A stretch of DNA of 64,000 nt from JAVDCA01 sp035293985. GTDB taxonomy: Bacteria > Pseudomonadota > Alphaproteobacteria > Rhizobiales > Xanthobacteraceae. The DNA lies in assembly GCA_035293985.1 (NCBI GenBank), contig DATGLS010000052.1, positions 496,001 to 560,000 of the forward strand. The letters run 5' to 3'. Below the pieces are notes generated by a model. The model saw only the letters and a program-made list of their open reading frames with translations. It did no database searches and was not told the origin of the DNA. Shown here piece after piece: positions 32,507-41,544 of the stretch (positions are counted from its first letter, which is position 1; each line of letters begins with the position of its first letter). Position numbers and translations under genes: made by a program.

Positions 32507-33600
32507 CCGATGCCCCGCTCGACGCTGAAATCCGCCGGCTGATCAAGCTCGCCGGCCCGATGCCGGTGGCGGAATTCATGGGGCTTTGTCTCGGCCATCC
32601 CAAGCACGGCTACTACATCACGCACGACCCGATCGGCGCCGCGGGCGACTTCACCACCTCGCCGGAAATCAGCCAGATGTTCGGCGAGCTCGTCGGTCTG
32701 TGGGCGGCCGCGGTGTGGCGCAACATGGGGGCGCCGGGCAACATACGGCTGATCGAGCTCGGCCCCGGCCGCGGCACCATGATGCTCGACATGCTGCGCG
32801 CCGCCAACGTGATGCGCGAGTTTCGCCGGCTGGTCACGGTCGATCTGGTCGAGACCAGCCCGACGTTGACGGCGCGCCAGAAGCAGACGCTCGCAATTCC
32901 GGACCTGTCGGCCAACTGGCACGAGTCCCTCGCCGACGTTCCGGACGGCCCGGCGATCATCGTCGCCAACGAGTTCTTCGACGCGCTGCCGATCAACCAA
33001 GCGGTCAAGCTGGCGGACGGCTGGCACGAGCGCGTCGTCGGCGTCGACGACAAGGGCAGCCTGTCGTTCGGGCTCGCGCCGGATCCGTTGAAATTCTTCG
33101 AGCAGACCCTGCCGCCGCAGGTGCGCATGGCGGAGATCGGCTCGATCTACGAATGGCGCTCCGACAGCCAGGTGCTCGAGATCGGGCGCCGGGTCGTGCG
33201 CGGCGGCGGCGCGGCCCTGATCATCGATTACGGCCATCTCGACAGCATGGTGGGCGACACCTTCCAGGCGCTGCGTGGGCAACGCAAGGCCGATCCGCTG
33301 GTCGCGCCCGGCCTCGCCGACGTCACCGCGCATGTCGATTTCCAGGCGCTCGCCATGGCGGCCGAGACCATCGGCGCGCGCGTGCACGGCCCGATCGATC
33401 AGGCGACGTTCCTGCGCCGGCTCGGCATCGAGCAGCGCGCCACCAACCTCAAGGCGGTGGCGCCGCCGGACAAGGCGAAATCGGTCGACGTGGCGCTCGC
33501 CCGGCTCACCGCCGGCGGGCCGACCGGCATGGGCACGATGTTCAAGGTCATGGCCCTGTCGCCGCCCGGGATCAAAGCACTGCCGGGATTCGAGGCGTGA
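32503..33600 (+). CDS. NDUFAF7/MidA-type SAM-dependent methyltransferase
   Basis: A 365-residue class I methyltransferase of the family that includes NDUFAF7, which dimethylates an arginine in complex I (NDUFS2). AGDFTTSPEISQMFGELVGLW is the family signature, IELGPGRGTMMLDMLRA is the SAM-binding motif, and ANEFFDALPINQ follows. Overlaps of 4 bp on both sides (with lgt and pgeF) place it in a tight operon. Complex I as target is inferred from the family. Confidence 0.92.
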   Translation: MTDAPLDAEIRRLIKLAGPMPVAEFMGLCLGHPKHGYYITHDPIGAAGDFTTSPEISQMFGELVGLWAAAVWRNMGAPGNIRLIELGPGRGTMMLDMLRAANVMREFRRLVTVDLVETSPTLTARQKQTLAIPDLSANWHESLADVPDGPAIIVANEFFDALPINQAVKLADGWHERVVGVDDKGSLSFGLAPDPLKFFEQTLPPQVRMAEIGSIYEWRSDSQVLEIGRRVVRGGGAALIIDYGHLDSMVGDTFQALRGQRKADPLVAPGLADVTAHVDFQALAMAAETIGARVHGPIDQATFLRRLGIEQRATNLKAVAPPDKAKSVDVALARLTAGGPTGMGTMFKVMALSPPGIKALPGFEA

Positions 33601-34364
33601 AGCGCGAGGCGACATCGCTGGCGGCGCTCGCCGGCATCCGCCATGCCTTCTTCACCCGCGAAGGCGGCGTGTCGGGCGGCATCTATGCGACCCTCAACGC
33701 CGGCGTCGGGTCGAAGGACAACCAGGAGCACGTGGCGGAAAACCGCGCCCGCATGGCGACCGCGCTCGGCGTCACGCCGGACGCGCTGCTCACCCCATAT
33801 CAGATCCACTCCGCGGGCGTCGTCGTCGCCGAGACACCATGGACACCCGCGACGCGCCCGCGCGCCGATGCGGTGGTGACGCGCACGCCGGGGCTCGCCA
33901 TCGGCGTCTCGACTGCCGATTGCGGCCCGGTGCTGCTCGCCGACCCCGACGCGCGGGTGATCGGCGCGGCGCATGCGGGCTGGCGCGGCGCGTTCGCGGG
34001 CGTGACCGACGCCGCCATCGCCATCATGGAGACGCTCGGGGCGCGGCGCGAGCGTATCGTCGCCGCCGTCGGGCCGCTGATCCGCCAGGCGAACTACGAG
34101 GTCGGCGCCGAGCTGCTCGAGAATTTCCGCATGGCCGACGCCGACAACATGCGCTTCTTCCAGCCGTCGGCGCAGCCTGGTCACTTCATGTTCGACCTGC
34201 CCGGCTACGTCGCGGCGCGGCTCGCGCGCGCCGGCATCGGTGCGATCGAGGATCTCGGCGCCTGCACCTACGCGGATCCGCAGCACTTCTTCAGCTATCG
34301 CCGCGCGACCCACCGCGGCGAGCCGGATTATGGCCGCCACGTCAACGCCATCGTGCTGGCCTGA
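33597..34364 (+). CDS. pgeF: Multicopper polyphenol oxidase-like protein PgeF/YfiH
   Basis: A 255-residue protein starting with GTG that overlaps the upstream stop codon (GTGA). FFTREGGVSGGIYATLNAG is the conserved N-terminus. HSAG, STADCGPVLLADPDARVIGAAHAGWRG and ACTYADPQHFFSYRR hold the metal-site His and Cys residues. Long called laccase-like, the family is now linked to removal of mis-incorporated peptidoglycan amino acids and purine nucleoside phosphorolysis. The operon with lgt is conserved in related bacteria. Confidence 0.92.
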   Translation: MKREATSLAALAGIRHAFFTREGGVSGGIYATLNAGVGSKDNQEHVAENRARMATALGVTPDALLTPYQIHSAGVVVAETPWTPATRPRADAVVTRTPGLAIGVSTADCGPVLLADPDARVIGAAHAGWRGAFAGVTDAAIAIMETLGARRERIVAAVGPLIRQANYEVGAELLENFRMADADNMRFFQPSAQPGHFMFDLPGYVAARLARAGIGAIEDLGACTYADPQHFFSYRRATHRGEPDYGRHVNAIVLA

Positions 34365-34508
34365 CATATCGTCATCGTTAAAAATTCGTTTACGCGCTGG
34401 ACCGGACCGCCGGGACGGGTTACGCAAATCCACAATCAAGTATCGCCCGGGGAGCCGGATACCGTTCGTCGAAGTAGATGGGCGAATCCGCGGGCCGAAG
34501 GGAAGTGG

Positions 34509-35150
34509 ATGGGGATGGTGGTCGGGAGCACGCGAAGCGTCGGCGCGCGTTCCGGGGCGCAAAGCTTGCTGCGCATCGGCATGCTGGTCCTGCTCGGCGC
34601 CTGCGCGGCGGGCTGCTCGAGCGCACCGCAAGGGCCGATGGCTGGCGCGAGCGGGCCGATGGCGAGCGCCACGGCGCACGGACCAACAGTCGCATTCGAC
34701 TCGATCGACGGCCCGCCTGAGAGCATTTTCAACAGGCTGGTGCAGGATCTCGGCGACGAGGCGGCGGCGCGCCAGGTGGCCGTCGTCTCGCGCCGGGGAC
34801 CCGCCCAGTATCGGGTGCGCGGCTATCTGGCGGCCCTGGTGGAAGGGAAGCGCCGGGCCACGGTGATCTCCTGGGTCTGGGACGTCTACGACGCCAACCA
34901 ACAACGTATCGTTCGCATCAGCGGCGAGGAGCCGGGCGGCGGCTCCGGCCGCGGCACCTGGGCGGCAGCCGACGACGGGGTGCTGCATCGGATCGCGACC
35001 ACCAGCATGGATCGCCTTGCCGGCTTCCTGGCGGCGCCCGACGTCGCACCACCGGGCGGGCCAGCCGCACCCGCGACGCCGGGACCGAATGTTGCGGCGA
35101 ACGATGCCCCTGCGTCAGCGGCCTTCGCTTACGCGGGTGAGCATCGCTAG
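34509..35150 (+). CDS. Lipoprotein of unknown function
   Basis: A 213-residue envelope protein. The N-terminus MGMVVGSTRSVGARSG is followed by a hydrophobic stretch LLRIGMLVLLGACAAGCSS with a lipobox ending at the Cys near residue 36. The mature part has a core of about 110 residues (VAFDSIDGPPESIFNRLVQDLGDEAAARQVAVVSR, VISWVWDVYDANQQRIVRISGEE) and a Pro/Ala tail. Similar lipoproteins precede prs in related Hyphomicrobiales. Function unknown. Confidence 0.85.
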   Translation: MGMVVGSTRSVGARSGAQSLLRIGMLVLLGACAAGCSSAPQGPMAGASGPMASATAHGPTVAFDSIDGPPESIFNRLVQDLGDEAAARQVAVVSRRGPAQYRVRGYLAALVEGKRRATVISWVWDVYDANQQRIVRISGEEPGGGSGRGTWAAADDGVLHRIATTSMDRLAGFLAAPDVAPPGGPAAPATPGPNVAANDAPASAAFAYAGEHR

Positions 35151-35276
35151 ACCCCGCGCGCCTGGGGAAAAGTTCCGGGACAACAAAAACCCTCGTATTG
35201 CCACGGGCATAGCCTCCTTGTTATCACGGCGCCGCCCAGCGGCCGCGTATCGCGCCGCGCGGATGGAGGCGGGAAA

Positions 35277-36230
35277 ATGGCGGCCAACAACGGAGCGATC
35301 AAGCTCGTCGCCGGTAATTCCAATCCCCGCCTCGCCGCAGCGATCGCCAAGCACCTCGATCAACCCGTGGCCAAGGCGGTGGTGCGGCGTTTCGCCGACA
35401 TGGAGGTCTTCGTCGAGATCCTCGAGAACGTGCGCGGCAGCGACGTGTTCGTCCTGCAGTCGACGTCGTACCCGGCGAACGACCACATGATGGAGTTGCT
35501 GATCATCATCGACGCGCTGCGCCGCTCCTCGGCCCGGCGCATCACCGCGGTGGTGCCCTATTTCGGCTATGCGCGGCAGGACCGGCGAACCGGGTCGCGC
35601 ACGCCGATCTCGGCCAAGCTCGTCGCCAACCTGATCACGCATGCGGGGGCCGACCGCGTGCTCACCGTCGACCTGCACGCCGGACAGATCCAGGGCTTCT
35701 TCGACATCCCGACCGACAATCTCTACGCCTCTCCCGAGATGACGCGCGACATCCGCGAGCGGTTCGATCTGTCGAAGGTGATGGTGGTGTCGCCGGACGT
35801 CGGCGGGGTGCTGCGCGCGCGCGGTCTCGCCAAACGGATCAATGCGCCACTCGCCATCATCGACAAGCGGCGCGAGCGCCCGGGCGAATCCGAGGTGATG
35901 CACGTGATCGGCGACGTCGAGGGCCGCACCTGCATCCTGATCGACGACATAATCGATTCCGGCGGCACCGTGGTGAATGCCGCCGACGCGCTGTTGGAAA
36001 AGGGCGCGACCCAGGTCACGGCCTACATCACGCACGGCGTGCTGTCGGGCGGCGCGGTCGCGCGCATCGCCGGCTCGCGGTTGAAGGAACTGGTCATCAC
36101 CGACTCGATCCAGCCGACCGAGGCGGTGAAATCCGCGCCCAACATCCGCGTGCTGTCGATTGCGACCTTGATTGGCGAGGCGATCGCGCGCACCGCGGCC
36201 GAGGAGTCGGTTTCCAGCCTGTTCGATTGA
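35277..36230 (+). CDS. prs: Ribose-phosphate pyrophosphokinase (PRPP synthetase)
   Basis: A 317-residue class I enzyme making PRPP from ribose 5-phosphate and ATP. Visible are the N-terminal KLVAGNSNPRLA, the catalytic flexible loop YFGYARQDRRTGSRTPISAK, the metal-binding DLHAGQIQGFFD, VSPDVGGVLRARGLAKR and the PRPP-binding signature CILIDDIIDSGGT. The length matches the family. It supplies precursor to purine, pyrimidine, histidine and tryptophan synthesis. Confidence 0.97.
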   Translation: MAANNGAIKLVAGNSNPRLAAAIAKHLDQPVAKAVVRRFADMEVFVEILENVRGSDVFVLQSTSYPANDHMMELLIIIDALRRSSARRITAVVPYFGYARQDRRTGSRTPISAKLVANLITHAGADRVLTVDLHAGQIQGFFDIPTDNLYASPEMTRDIRERFDLSKVMVVSPDVGGVLRARGLAKRINAPLAIIDKRRERPGESEVMHVIGDVEGRTCILIDDIIDSGGTVVNAADALLEKGATQVTAYITHGVLSGGAVARIAGSRLKELVITDSIQPTEAVKSAPNIRVLSIATLIGEAIARTAAEESVSSLFD

Positions 36231-36573
36231 GGCGAAGGCGAGTGGCGAGTAGTCGCGCCCGGACGGCCTGTTCGCTATTCCCTACTCGCCATTCGCTGCC
36301 CCGCGGCCACCCCGAGTCACCGTGTCGCATGAGGGCTGTGGATTCCACAGAATCTTGAATCACCCGCGCATCAAGCCGTTTTGGCGACTGGACTCAGTGC
36401 GGTTATAGTCGATTCGCAAGTGATTCGGCCCTTGCGGGTCAAGTCCACCGAAACGCGCGAGACATGCGTCACGGTTGTCTATCGGAACCGTCGTCCGCGC
36501 GGCCGTACCGTTGCGGCGCGTGAGCGTGGGATGCGTCCGCATCCACTATCAAGCGGCAGCAGGGTGAAACGGC
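36231..36573. other. 343-bp intergenic region with repeat R2 copy c
   Basis: The prs-proximal third holds an R2 repeat. The rest (36300-36573) has no convincing gene; it is the upstream region of the YbjN gene and includes GGTTATAGTC near 36412, a possible -10-like stretch. No other feature was recognised. Confidence 0.5.
36232..36298. repeat. Dispersed repeat R2, copy c
   Basis: GGCGAAGGCGAGTGGCGAGT is opposed by CTACTCGCCATTCGC. It lies just after the prs stop codon and could act as a transcription end. Confidence 0.65.
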
Positions 36574-37074
36574 ATGTCTCTGAGCGACTACGCGGACAAT
36601 CCGCAGGACAATCCCGTTGACGTGGTCGAGCACATGGCGACCACGCACGACTGGTCGTTCGCGCGCGCGAGCGAGGACGAGGTCACGCTCGTCGTCGCCG
36701 GGAAGTGGGCGGACTATCAGGTCTCGTTCACCTGGATGAGCGACATCGAGGCGCTCCACCTCGCGTGCGCGTTCGAGCTCAAGGTGCCGCAGGCGCGGCG
36801 CAACGAGGTGGTCGAGCTCGTCGCCCGGATCAACGAGCGGCTCTGGGTCGGCCATTTCGATCTGTGGTCCAACGACGGGCTGGTGATGTTCCGCCACGCG
36901 CTGCTGCTCACCGGCGGCATCGCAGCTTCGGGCCCGCAATGCGAGTCGGCGCTCGGAACCGCGCTCGAGGCCTGCGAGCGCTATTACCAGGCGTTCCAGT
37001 TCGTGATCTGGGCCGGCAAGAGCGCGACCGAGGCGCTCGACGCGACCATGTTCGAGACCTCGGGGCGAGCCTGA
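36574..37074 (+). CDS. YbjN-domain protein
   Basis: A 166-residue cytoplasmic protein with one YbjN domain (about 15-155): WSFARASEDEVTLVVAGKWADYQVSFTW, a helix AFELKVPQARRNEVVELVARINERLWVGHFDL, then WSNDGLVMFRHALLL. The family resembles bacterial type III chaperones in fold and its function in alphaproteobacteria is unknown. The start follows a moderate AGGGTG site. It lies upstream of proC on the same strand with a repeat between. Confidence 0.88.
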   Translation: MSLSDYADNPQDNPVDVVEHMATTHDWSFARASEDEVTLVVAGKWADYQVSFTWMSDIEALHLACAFELKVPQARRNEVVELVARINERLWVGHFDLWSNDGLVMFRHALLLTGGIAASGPQCESALGTALEACERYYQAFQFVIWAGKSATEALDATMFETSGRA

Positions 37075-37100
37075 CGCGCCCACGATCTTACCTGCCCGCC

Positions 37101-37174
37101 GCGAATGGCGAGTAGCGAATAGCGAATAGGCCGGACTACTATCCCTATTCGCTACTCCCTATTCGCCATTCGCT
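37101..37174. repeat. Dispersed repeat R2, copy d
   Basis: The best-preserved copy: GCGAATGGCGAGTAGCGAAT on the left, ATTCGCCATTCGC and CTATTCGCTACTCCC on the right. The arms could form a long hairpin between the YbjN gene and proC. Confidence 0.7.
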
Positions 37175-37191
37175 CATGCTCGCAGGTCCCG

Positions 37192-38019
37192 ATGGAACAA
37201 GCATCTCTCAGCAACTTCGACGGCACCGTCGTCCTGGTCGGCGCCGGCAAGATGGGCGGCGCCCTGCTCGAGGGCTGGCACCGGCTCGGCCTGAAGTTCG
37301 ACAACGTCGTCGCGATCGAGCCGCAGCCGAGCGCGGAGATCATCACGCTCGGCGAGCGTGGACTGCGCATCAATCCGGCGCTCGACACGATCGCGGCGCG
37401 CGCGATCGTGATCGCGGTCAAGCCGCAGGTCGCCGCCGAGGTCGTGCCGACGCTCGGCCGCCTGGTGCGCGACGACACGGTCGCCATATCGATCATGGCC
37501 GGCCGCACGCTGGCCTTGCTCGAGAAGGCGCTGCCGGCGCATACCGCCGTCGTGCGCGCCATGCCGAACACACCGGCCGCGATCGGCCGCGGCATCACGG
37601 TCGCGGTCCCGAACGCGCGGGTCAACACGGCGCAACGCGAGCTCACCGACAAGCTGCTACGCGCCGCGGGCGCGGTCGAGTGGATCGATGACGAGACGCT
37701 GATGGATGCCGTCACCGCCGTGTCGGGCTCGGGGCCGGCCTATGTCTTTCTGCTGGCCGAGAGTCTTGCCCGCGCCGGCGCCGCAGCCGGCCTGCCGGCG
37801 GAGCTCGCGGCGCGGCTCGCGCGCGCGACCGTCGCGGGCGCCGGCGAGCTCATGCATCGCTCCAATCTCGACGCCGCGACCTTGCGCCAGAACGTCACCT
37901 CGCCGGGCGGCACCACGGCGGCCGCCCTCGCGGTGCTGATGGCGAAGGACGGCATCGACCCGATCATGCGCCATGCCGTCGCCGCCGCCACCCGCCGCGG
38001 GCGCGAGCTCGCGGGCTGA
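37192..38019 (+). CDS. proC: Pyrroline-5-carboxylate reductase
   Basis: A 275-residue NAD(P)H-dependent enzyme for the last step of proline synthesis. VLVGAGKMGGALLEGW (about 11-26) is the Rossmann nucleotide-binding loop. VRAMPNTPAAIGRGIT and AVSGSGPAYVFLLAESLARAGAAAGLPAELAARLARATVAGAGEL are the P5CR signature region, and NVTSPGGTTAAAL ends the family block. Length is normal. Confidence 0.96.
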   Translation: MEQASLSNFDGTVVLVGAGKMGGALLEGWHRLGLKFDNVVAIEPQPSAEIITLGERGLRINPALDTIAARAIVIAVKPQVAAEVVPTLGRLVRDDTVAISIMAGRTLALLEKALPAHTAVVRAMPNTPAAIGRGITVAVPNARVNTAQRELTDKLLRAAGAVEWIDDETLMDAVTAVSGSGPAYVFLLAESLARAGAAAGLPAELAARLARATVAGAGELMHRSNLDAATLRQNVTSPGGTTAAALAVLMAKDGIDPIMRHAVAAATRRGRELAG

Positions 38020-38088
38020 GCCCCACCCTGGAACGTCGGCGGGCGGCCGACTACATTCGGGTGGAACCAGCCGCAGAGGAGCTAGCCA

Positions 38089-38793
38089 ATGGCCCGCAAG
38101 CCTGCCCGCGCGAAAGCCGACCCGCCCGCAACCCCGGCCGGCACCGATCGCGAACGCATCATCGCCGCTTTCATGGCCCTGCTCGCCGAGAAATCGTTCG
38201 AGCGGATCGACCTCGCGGAGATCGCCGCGCGCGCCGACGTCAAGCTCGGCACGCTGCGCGGCGAGTTCCCCTCGACACTGGCTATCCTCGCGGCGCACAT
38301 GAAAGCGATGGACCGCGCAGTGCTCGACGGCGGCGACGGCGACATGAGCGAGGAGCCGCCGCGCGAGCGGCTGTTCGACGTGCTGATGCGACGGATCGAA
38401 GCGATGACGCCGTACAAGGAGGCGCTGCGTTCGCTGATGCGCTCGGCGCGGCGCAACCCCGGGCTCGCCTTCGCGCTCAACGCCATGGCGGTGCGCTCGC
38501 AGCAATGGATGCTGGCCGCGGCCGACATCCATTCGTCCGGCCCGCGTGGCATGCTGCGCGCACAGGGGCTCGCGCTGATTTTCGCGCGCGTGGTGCGCAC
38601 CTTCGTGCATGACGACGACGAGGGGCACGCCCGCACCATGGCCGAGCTCGACCGCGCGCTCGGGCGCGGCGCGCGCCTGATGGGCATGGTCGACGATCTG
38701 TGCCGCTTCGTGCCGGGCTGCCGGCCGCGTCGGCGCCATCGCCGCGATTGGGACGAGGAAGAAGGCGACGACGAGGCGACCGTCGCCGCGTAA
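38089..38793 (+). CDS. TetR-family transcriptional regulator
   Basis: A 234-residue regulator. RERIIAAFMALLAEKSFERIDLAEIAARADVKLGTLRGEFPS (about 23-65) is the TetR helix-turn-helix, with YxxF replaced by LRGEF. The rest is a helical ligand-binding domain with a terminal basic, then acidic tail (RRRHRRDWDEEEGDDE). It is 69 bp after proC on the same strand and converges with ogt. Ligand and targets unknown. Confidence 0.87.
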   Translation: MARKPARAKADPPATPAGTDRERIIAAFMALLAEKSFERIDLAEIAARADVKLGTLRGEFPSTLAILAAHMKAMDRAVLDGGDGDMSEEPPRERLFDVLMRRIEAMTPYKEALRSLMRSARRNPGLAFALNAMAVRSQQWMLAAADIHSSGPRGMLRAQGLALIFARVVRTFVHDDDEGHARTMAELDRALGRGARLMGMVDDLCRFVPGCRPRRRHRRDWDEEEGDDEATVAA

Positions 38794-38802
38794 GCAGGAC
38801 GG

Positions 38803-39354
38803 TCAGCGCGATCCTTCGAACAGCGGCAGCGTCCCCGCGACCTGCGCGCCCTCGATCGCGAGCAGACGCAGCTTCGTGTTCACGCCGCCGCGCGCCGAGA
38901 AACCGCCGGCCTTGCGGTTGGCCGCGACCACCCGGTGGCACGGGACGATGGGCGGGAATGGATTTTGTCCCATCGCCGTGCCGACGTCGCGCGCAAGCTC
39001 GGGGCCGCCTCCGAGCCGAGCCGCAATTTCCCCGTAGGTCATCGTCGAGCCCGGCGGAATGCCGCGGGTGATCTCGTAGATTCGTCGGTTGAACGGCGGC
39101 ACGCCGTCCATGTCGAGCGCGACATCGGACAGGTCCGCGGTCCCGCGCGCCACCAACGCCACGATCCCGTCGATCGCGCTCTGCACGGCCGGCGGCGGCG
39201 CCTGCTCGATCGCGCCCGGGCATCGCCGCATCAGGCGCGCGCGCAGCTTGTCGTCGTCCGCCTCGGGCAGGCCGGCGGCGACGATTCCGCGCGCGTTCCA
39301 GGCGATACCGCAGCGGCCGATCGCCGTGTCGAAAATCGCGAATCCGTTCGTCAT
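38803..39354 (-). CDS. ogt: Methylated-DNA-[protein]-cysteine S-methyltransferase
   Basis: A 183-residue DNA repair protein that removes methyl groups from O6-methylguanine. The C-terminal domain contains RIYEITRGIPPGSTMTYGEIAARLGG (helix-turn-helix with the Arg finger region) and the active-site IVPCHRVV with Cys139. The N-terminal domain is short and Ogt-like. The start MTNGFAIFDTAIG was preferred to an ATG at 39399. It converges with the TetR gene. Confidence 0.94.
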   Translation of the reverse strand: MTNGFAIFDTAIGRCGIAWNARGIVAAGLPEADDDKLRARLMRRCPGAIEQAPPPAVQSAIDGIVALVARGTADLSDVALDMDGVPPFNRRIYEITRGIPPGSTMTYGEIAARLGGGPELARDVGTAMGQNPFPPIVPCHRVVAANRKAGGFSARGGVNTKLRLLAIEGAQVAGTLPLFEGSR

Positions 39355-39433
39355 GAGCCCAATATAGCAAGCCGCAGCCGCGCTCACAGCGCCCGTCACG
39401 CCGACGTCGGTCTCGTTTCTTGCTATTTGGGCC

Positions 39434-40822
39434 TTAGACCGGAATACGCACCGACGCCCTCAAGCCGCCGAGCGGGCTCTCACCGAGCGTGATGTCGCCG
39501 CCGTGCGAGCGGGCGATGTCGCGCGCGATGGCGAGGCCGAGGCCGGTGCCGCCCTCGTCCTGGTTGCGCGCGTCGTCGAGCCGCAGGAACGGCTTGAACA
39601 CCTCCTCGCGCAATTGCGGCGGGATGCCGGGACCGTCATCGTCGATCGTCACGGTCAGCCAGCGGTGGTCGCGGTGACCGGTGATCGCGATCGAATTCGC
39701 ATGACGCGCCGCGTTCGACACCAGGTTGCCGAGGCAGCGCTTGTAGGCATTGGGTCGCACGGTGACGACCGGGTAGCCGTGGAAGACCACCGCGGTCTTG
39801 TGGCCGTCGCGCTCGGCGTCGGCCTTGAGCTCCTCGAGGAACGCCTCCATGTCGGTCGGCTCGGCCTGCTCGCCGCCGTCGCCGCGCGCGAAGGCGAGAT
39901 AGGCCTCGAGCATGCGTCCCATCTCGTCGACGTCGCGCTTCATCGCCTCGGCCTCGGGCGCCTCCCCGATCAGCGCGAGCTCGAGCTTGAAGCGGGTGAG
40001 CACGGTGCGCAGGTCGTGCGAGACGCCCGCCAGCATGGTGGTGCGCTGGTCGATGGTGCGCTCGACTCGCGCCTTCATCTCGATGAAGGCTGAAGCCGCG
40101 CGGCGCACCTCGCGCGCGCCGCGCGGGCGGAAGTTCGGCACGTCGCGGCCCTTGCCGAAGCTTTCGACCGCCTCGGACAGGCGCAGGATCGGCCGGATCT
40201 GGTTGCGCAGAAAGAGGATCGCGACGGTGAGCAGCACCAGCGAGGTGCCGACCATCCACAGCAGGAATATCCCCGAGTTCGACGCGTAGGCGGCGCTGCG
40301 GCGCGCGAACACGCGCAGCACCGCGTCGTCGAGCTGGATGCGGATCTCCACCACCGACGAGTTGCCGACGGTGTCGATCCAGTAGGGCCGGCCGATCTGC
40401 TTGCGGATCTCCTCCGCCAGCGCCTGGTCGAGCAGCGAGAAGAACGGCTTCGGCCCGACCGGCGGCATGTCGGTCGGGGGCAAGAAGTCGACCTGAAGGC
40501 CGAGCCGCTCGGCGGCGATACGGCGGATGCGCGCATTGTCGGCGTCGTGCGGATAGACCTTGTACATCTCGATCAGCGCGGCGATGTCCTGGGTGACGGC
40601 GGCGGAGAGGCGCCGCGTCACCAGGTTCCAGTGGCGCTCCATGAAGACGAAGGCGACCACCGACTGCAGCAGCACCATCGGCACGATGATGATCAACAGC
40701 GAGCGGGCGTAGAGGCCCGTCGGCATCAGGCCTTTGACGAAGATGCCGAGCCGGTCCCAGGCGTCGGAGACGTGGGTCGCGGCGCTGCGCAGGCGCGCGA
40801 GCCCGGTGTCGATCGTGGTCAC
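39434..40822 (-). CDS. EnvZ-like sensor histidine kinase
   Basis: A 462-residue inner-membrane kinase. TM1 (about 41-61) and TM2 (about 184-205) flank a periplasmic domain of about 120 residues. A HAMP domain follows (about 206-258). The H-box is AGVSHDLRT with His269, the N-box CLGNLVSNAARHA, the G1 box DDGPGIP, and the G2 box GGTGLGLAIA. The overall form matches EnvZ-type kinases. Its start overlaps the response regulator stop by 4 bp. Confidence 0.94.
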   Translation of the reverse strand: MTTIDTGLARLRSAATHVSDAWDRLGIFVKGLMPTGLYARSLLIIIVPMVLLQSVVAFVFMERHWNLVTRRLSAAVTQDIAALIEMYKVYPHDADNARIRRIAAERLGLQVDFLPPTDMPPVGPKPFFSLLDQALAEEIRKQIGRPYWIDTVGNSSVVEIRIQLDDAVLRVFARRSAAYASNSGIFLLWMVGTSLVLLTVAILFLRNQIRPILRLSEAVESFGKGRDVPNFRPRGAREVRRAASAFIEMKARVERTIDQRTTMLAGVSHDLRTVLTRFKLELALIGEAPEAEAMKRDVDEMGRMLEAYLAFARGDGGEQAEPTDMEAFLEELKADAERDGHKTAVVFHGYPVVTVRPNAYKRCLGNLVSNAARHANSIAITGHRDHRWLTVTIDDDGPGIPPQLREEVFKPFLRLDDARNQDEGGTGLGLAIARDIARSHGGDITLGESPLGGLRASVRIPV

Positions 40823-41544
40823 GTCGTCACCAGGCGATAGCCGATGCCGCGCACCGTCTGCACGAACAGCGGGTTGGCGGGATCCGCCTCGATCTTGCGG
40901 CGCAGGCGATTGACCTGCACGTCGACGGCGCGCTCCCCCGGCGAGGCGCCGTTGCCGGCGAGCGCCGCCCGGGTCACGGTCTCCCCCGGCACCGCCGCCA
41001 GCATGCGCAGCATGTCGCGCTCGCGGTCGGTGAGGTGCACGACCTCGTCGCCGCGGCGCAGCTCGCCGCGGCCGATGTGGAAGACGAATGGGCCGAAGCG
41101 CACGGATTCGGCGGCCGGCGCCGGCGGCGGGCTCGCGCGCTTGAGGATGTTGGCGATGCGCAGCGACAGCTCGCGCGGCTCGAACGGCTTGGCCAGATAG
41201 TCGTCGGCGCCGAGCTCGAGGCCGGCGATGCGGCTCTCCTTCTCGGCGCGCGCCGTCAGCATGAGGATCGGCACCGCCGAGGACGCGCGGATGGACTTGG
41301 CGAGATCGAACCCGGTCTCGCCCGGCATCATCACGTCGAGGATGAGCAGATCGAAGCGCAGCCCGTCGAGCTTGGCGCGGGCCTCCGCGGCGGTGTCCGC
41401 GGTCGTCACCCGGTAGCCCTCGCCGTGCAGGAAGCGCGACAGCAGGTCACGGATGCGGCGGTCGTCGTCGACCACGAGCAGATGCGGCGCATCGTCCGCG
41501 AGCGGCGCGGGCCGGGAGGTGGTGCTGGCCGCGGGCGCGCTCAT
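40819..41544 (-). CDS. OmpR-like response regulator
   Basis: A 241-residue regulator. The receiver domain spans about 21-135: VVDDD (acidic pocket), LLILDVMMPGETGFD with phospho-acceptor Asp70, MLTARA and LAKPF with Lys119. The winged-helix DNA-binding domain covers about 147-240 (ELRRGDEVVHLTDRERDMLRML, VNRLRRKIE, VQTVRGIGYRLV). It overlaps both the MarR gene upstream and the histidine kinase downstream by 4 bp, so the three are cotranscribed. Confidence 0.95.
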   Translation of the reverse strand: MSAPAASTTSRPAPLADDAPHLLVVDDDRRIRDLLSRFLHGEGYRVTTADTAAEARAKLDGLRFDLLILDVMMPGETGFDLAKSIRASSAVPILMLTARAEKESRIAGLELGADDYLAKPFEPRELSLRIANILKRASPPPAPAAESVRFGPFVFHIGRGELRRGDEVVHLTDRERDMLRMLAAVPGETVTRAALAGNGASPGERAVDVQVNRLRRKIEADPANPLFVQTVRGIGYRLVTT

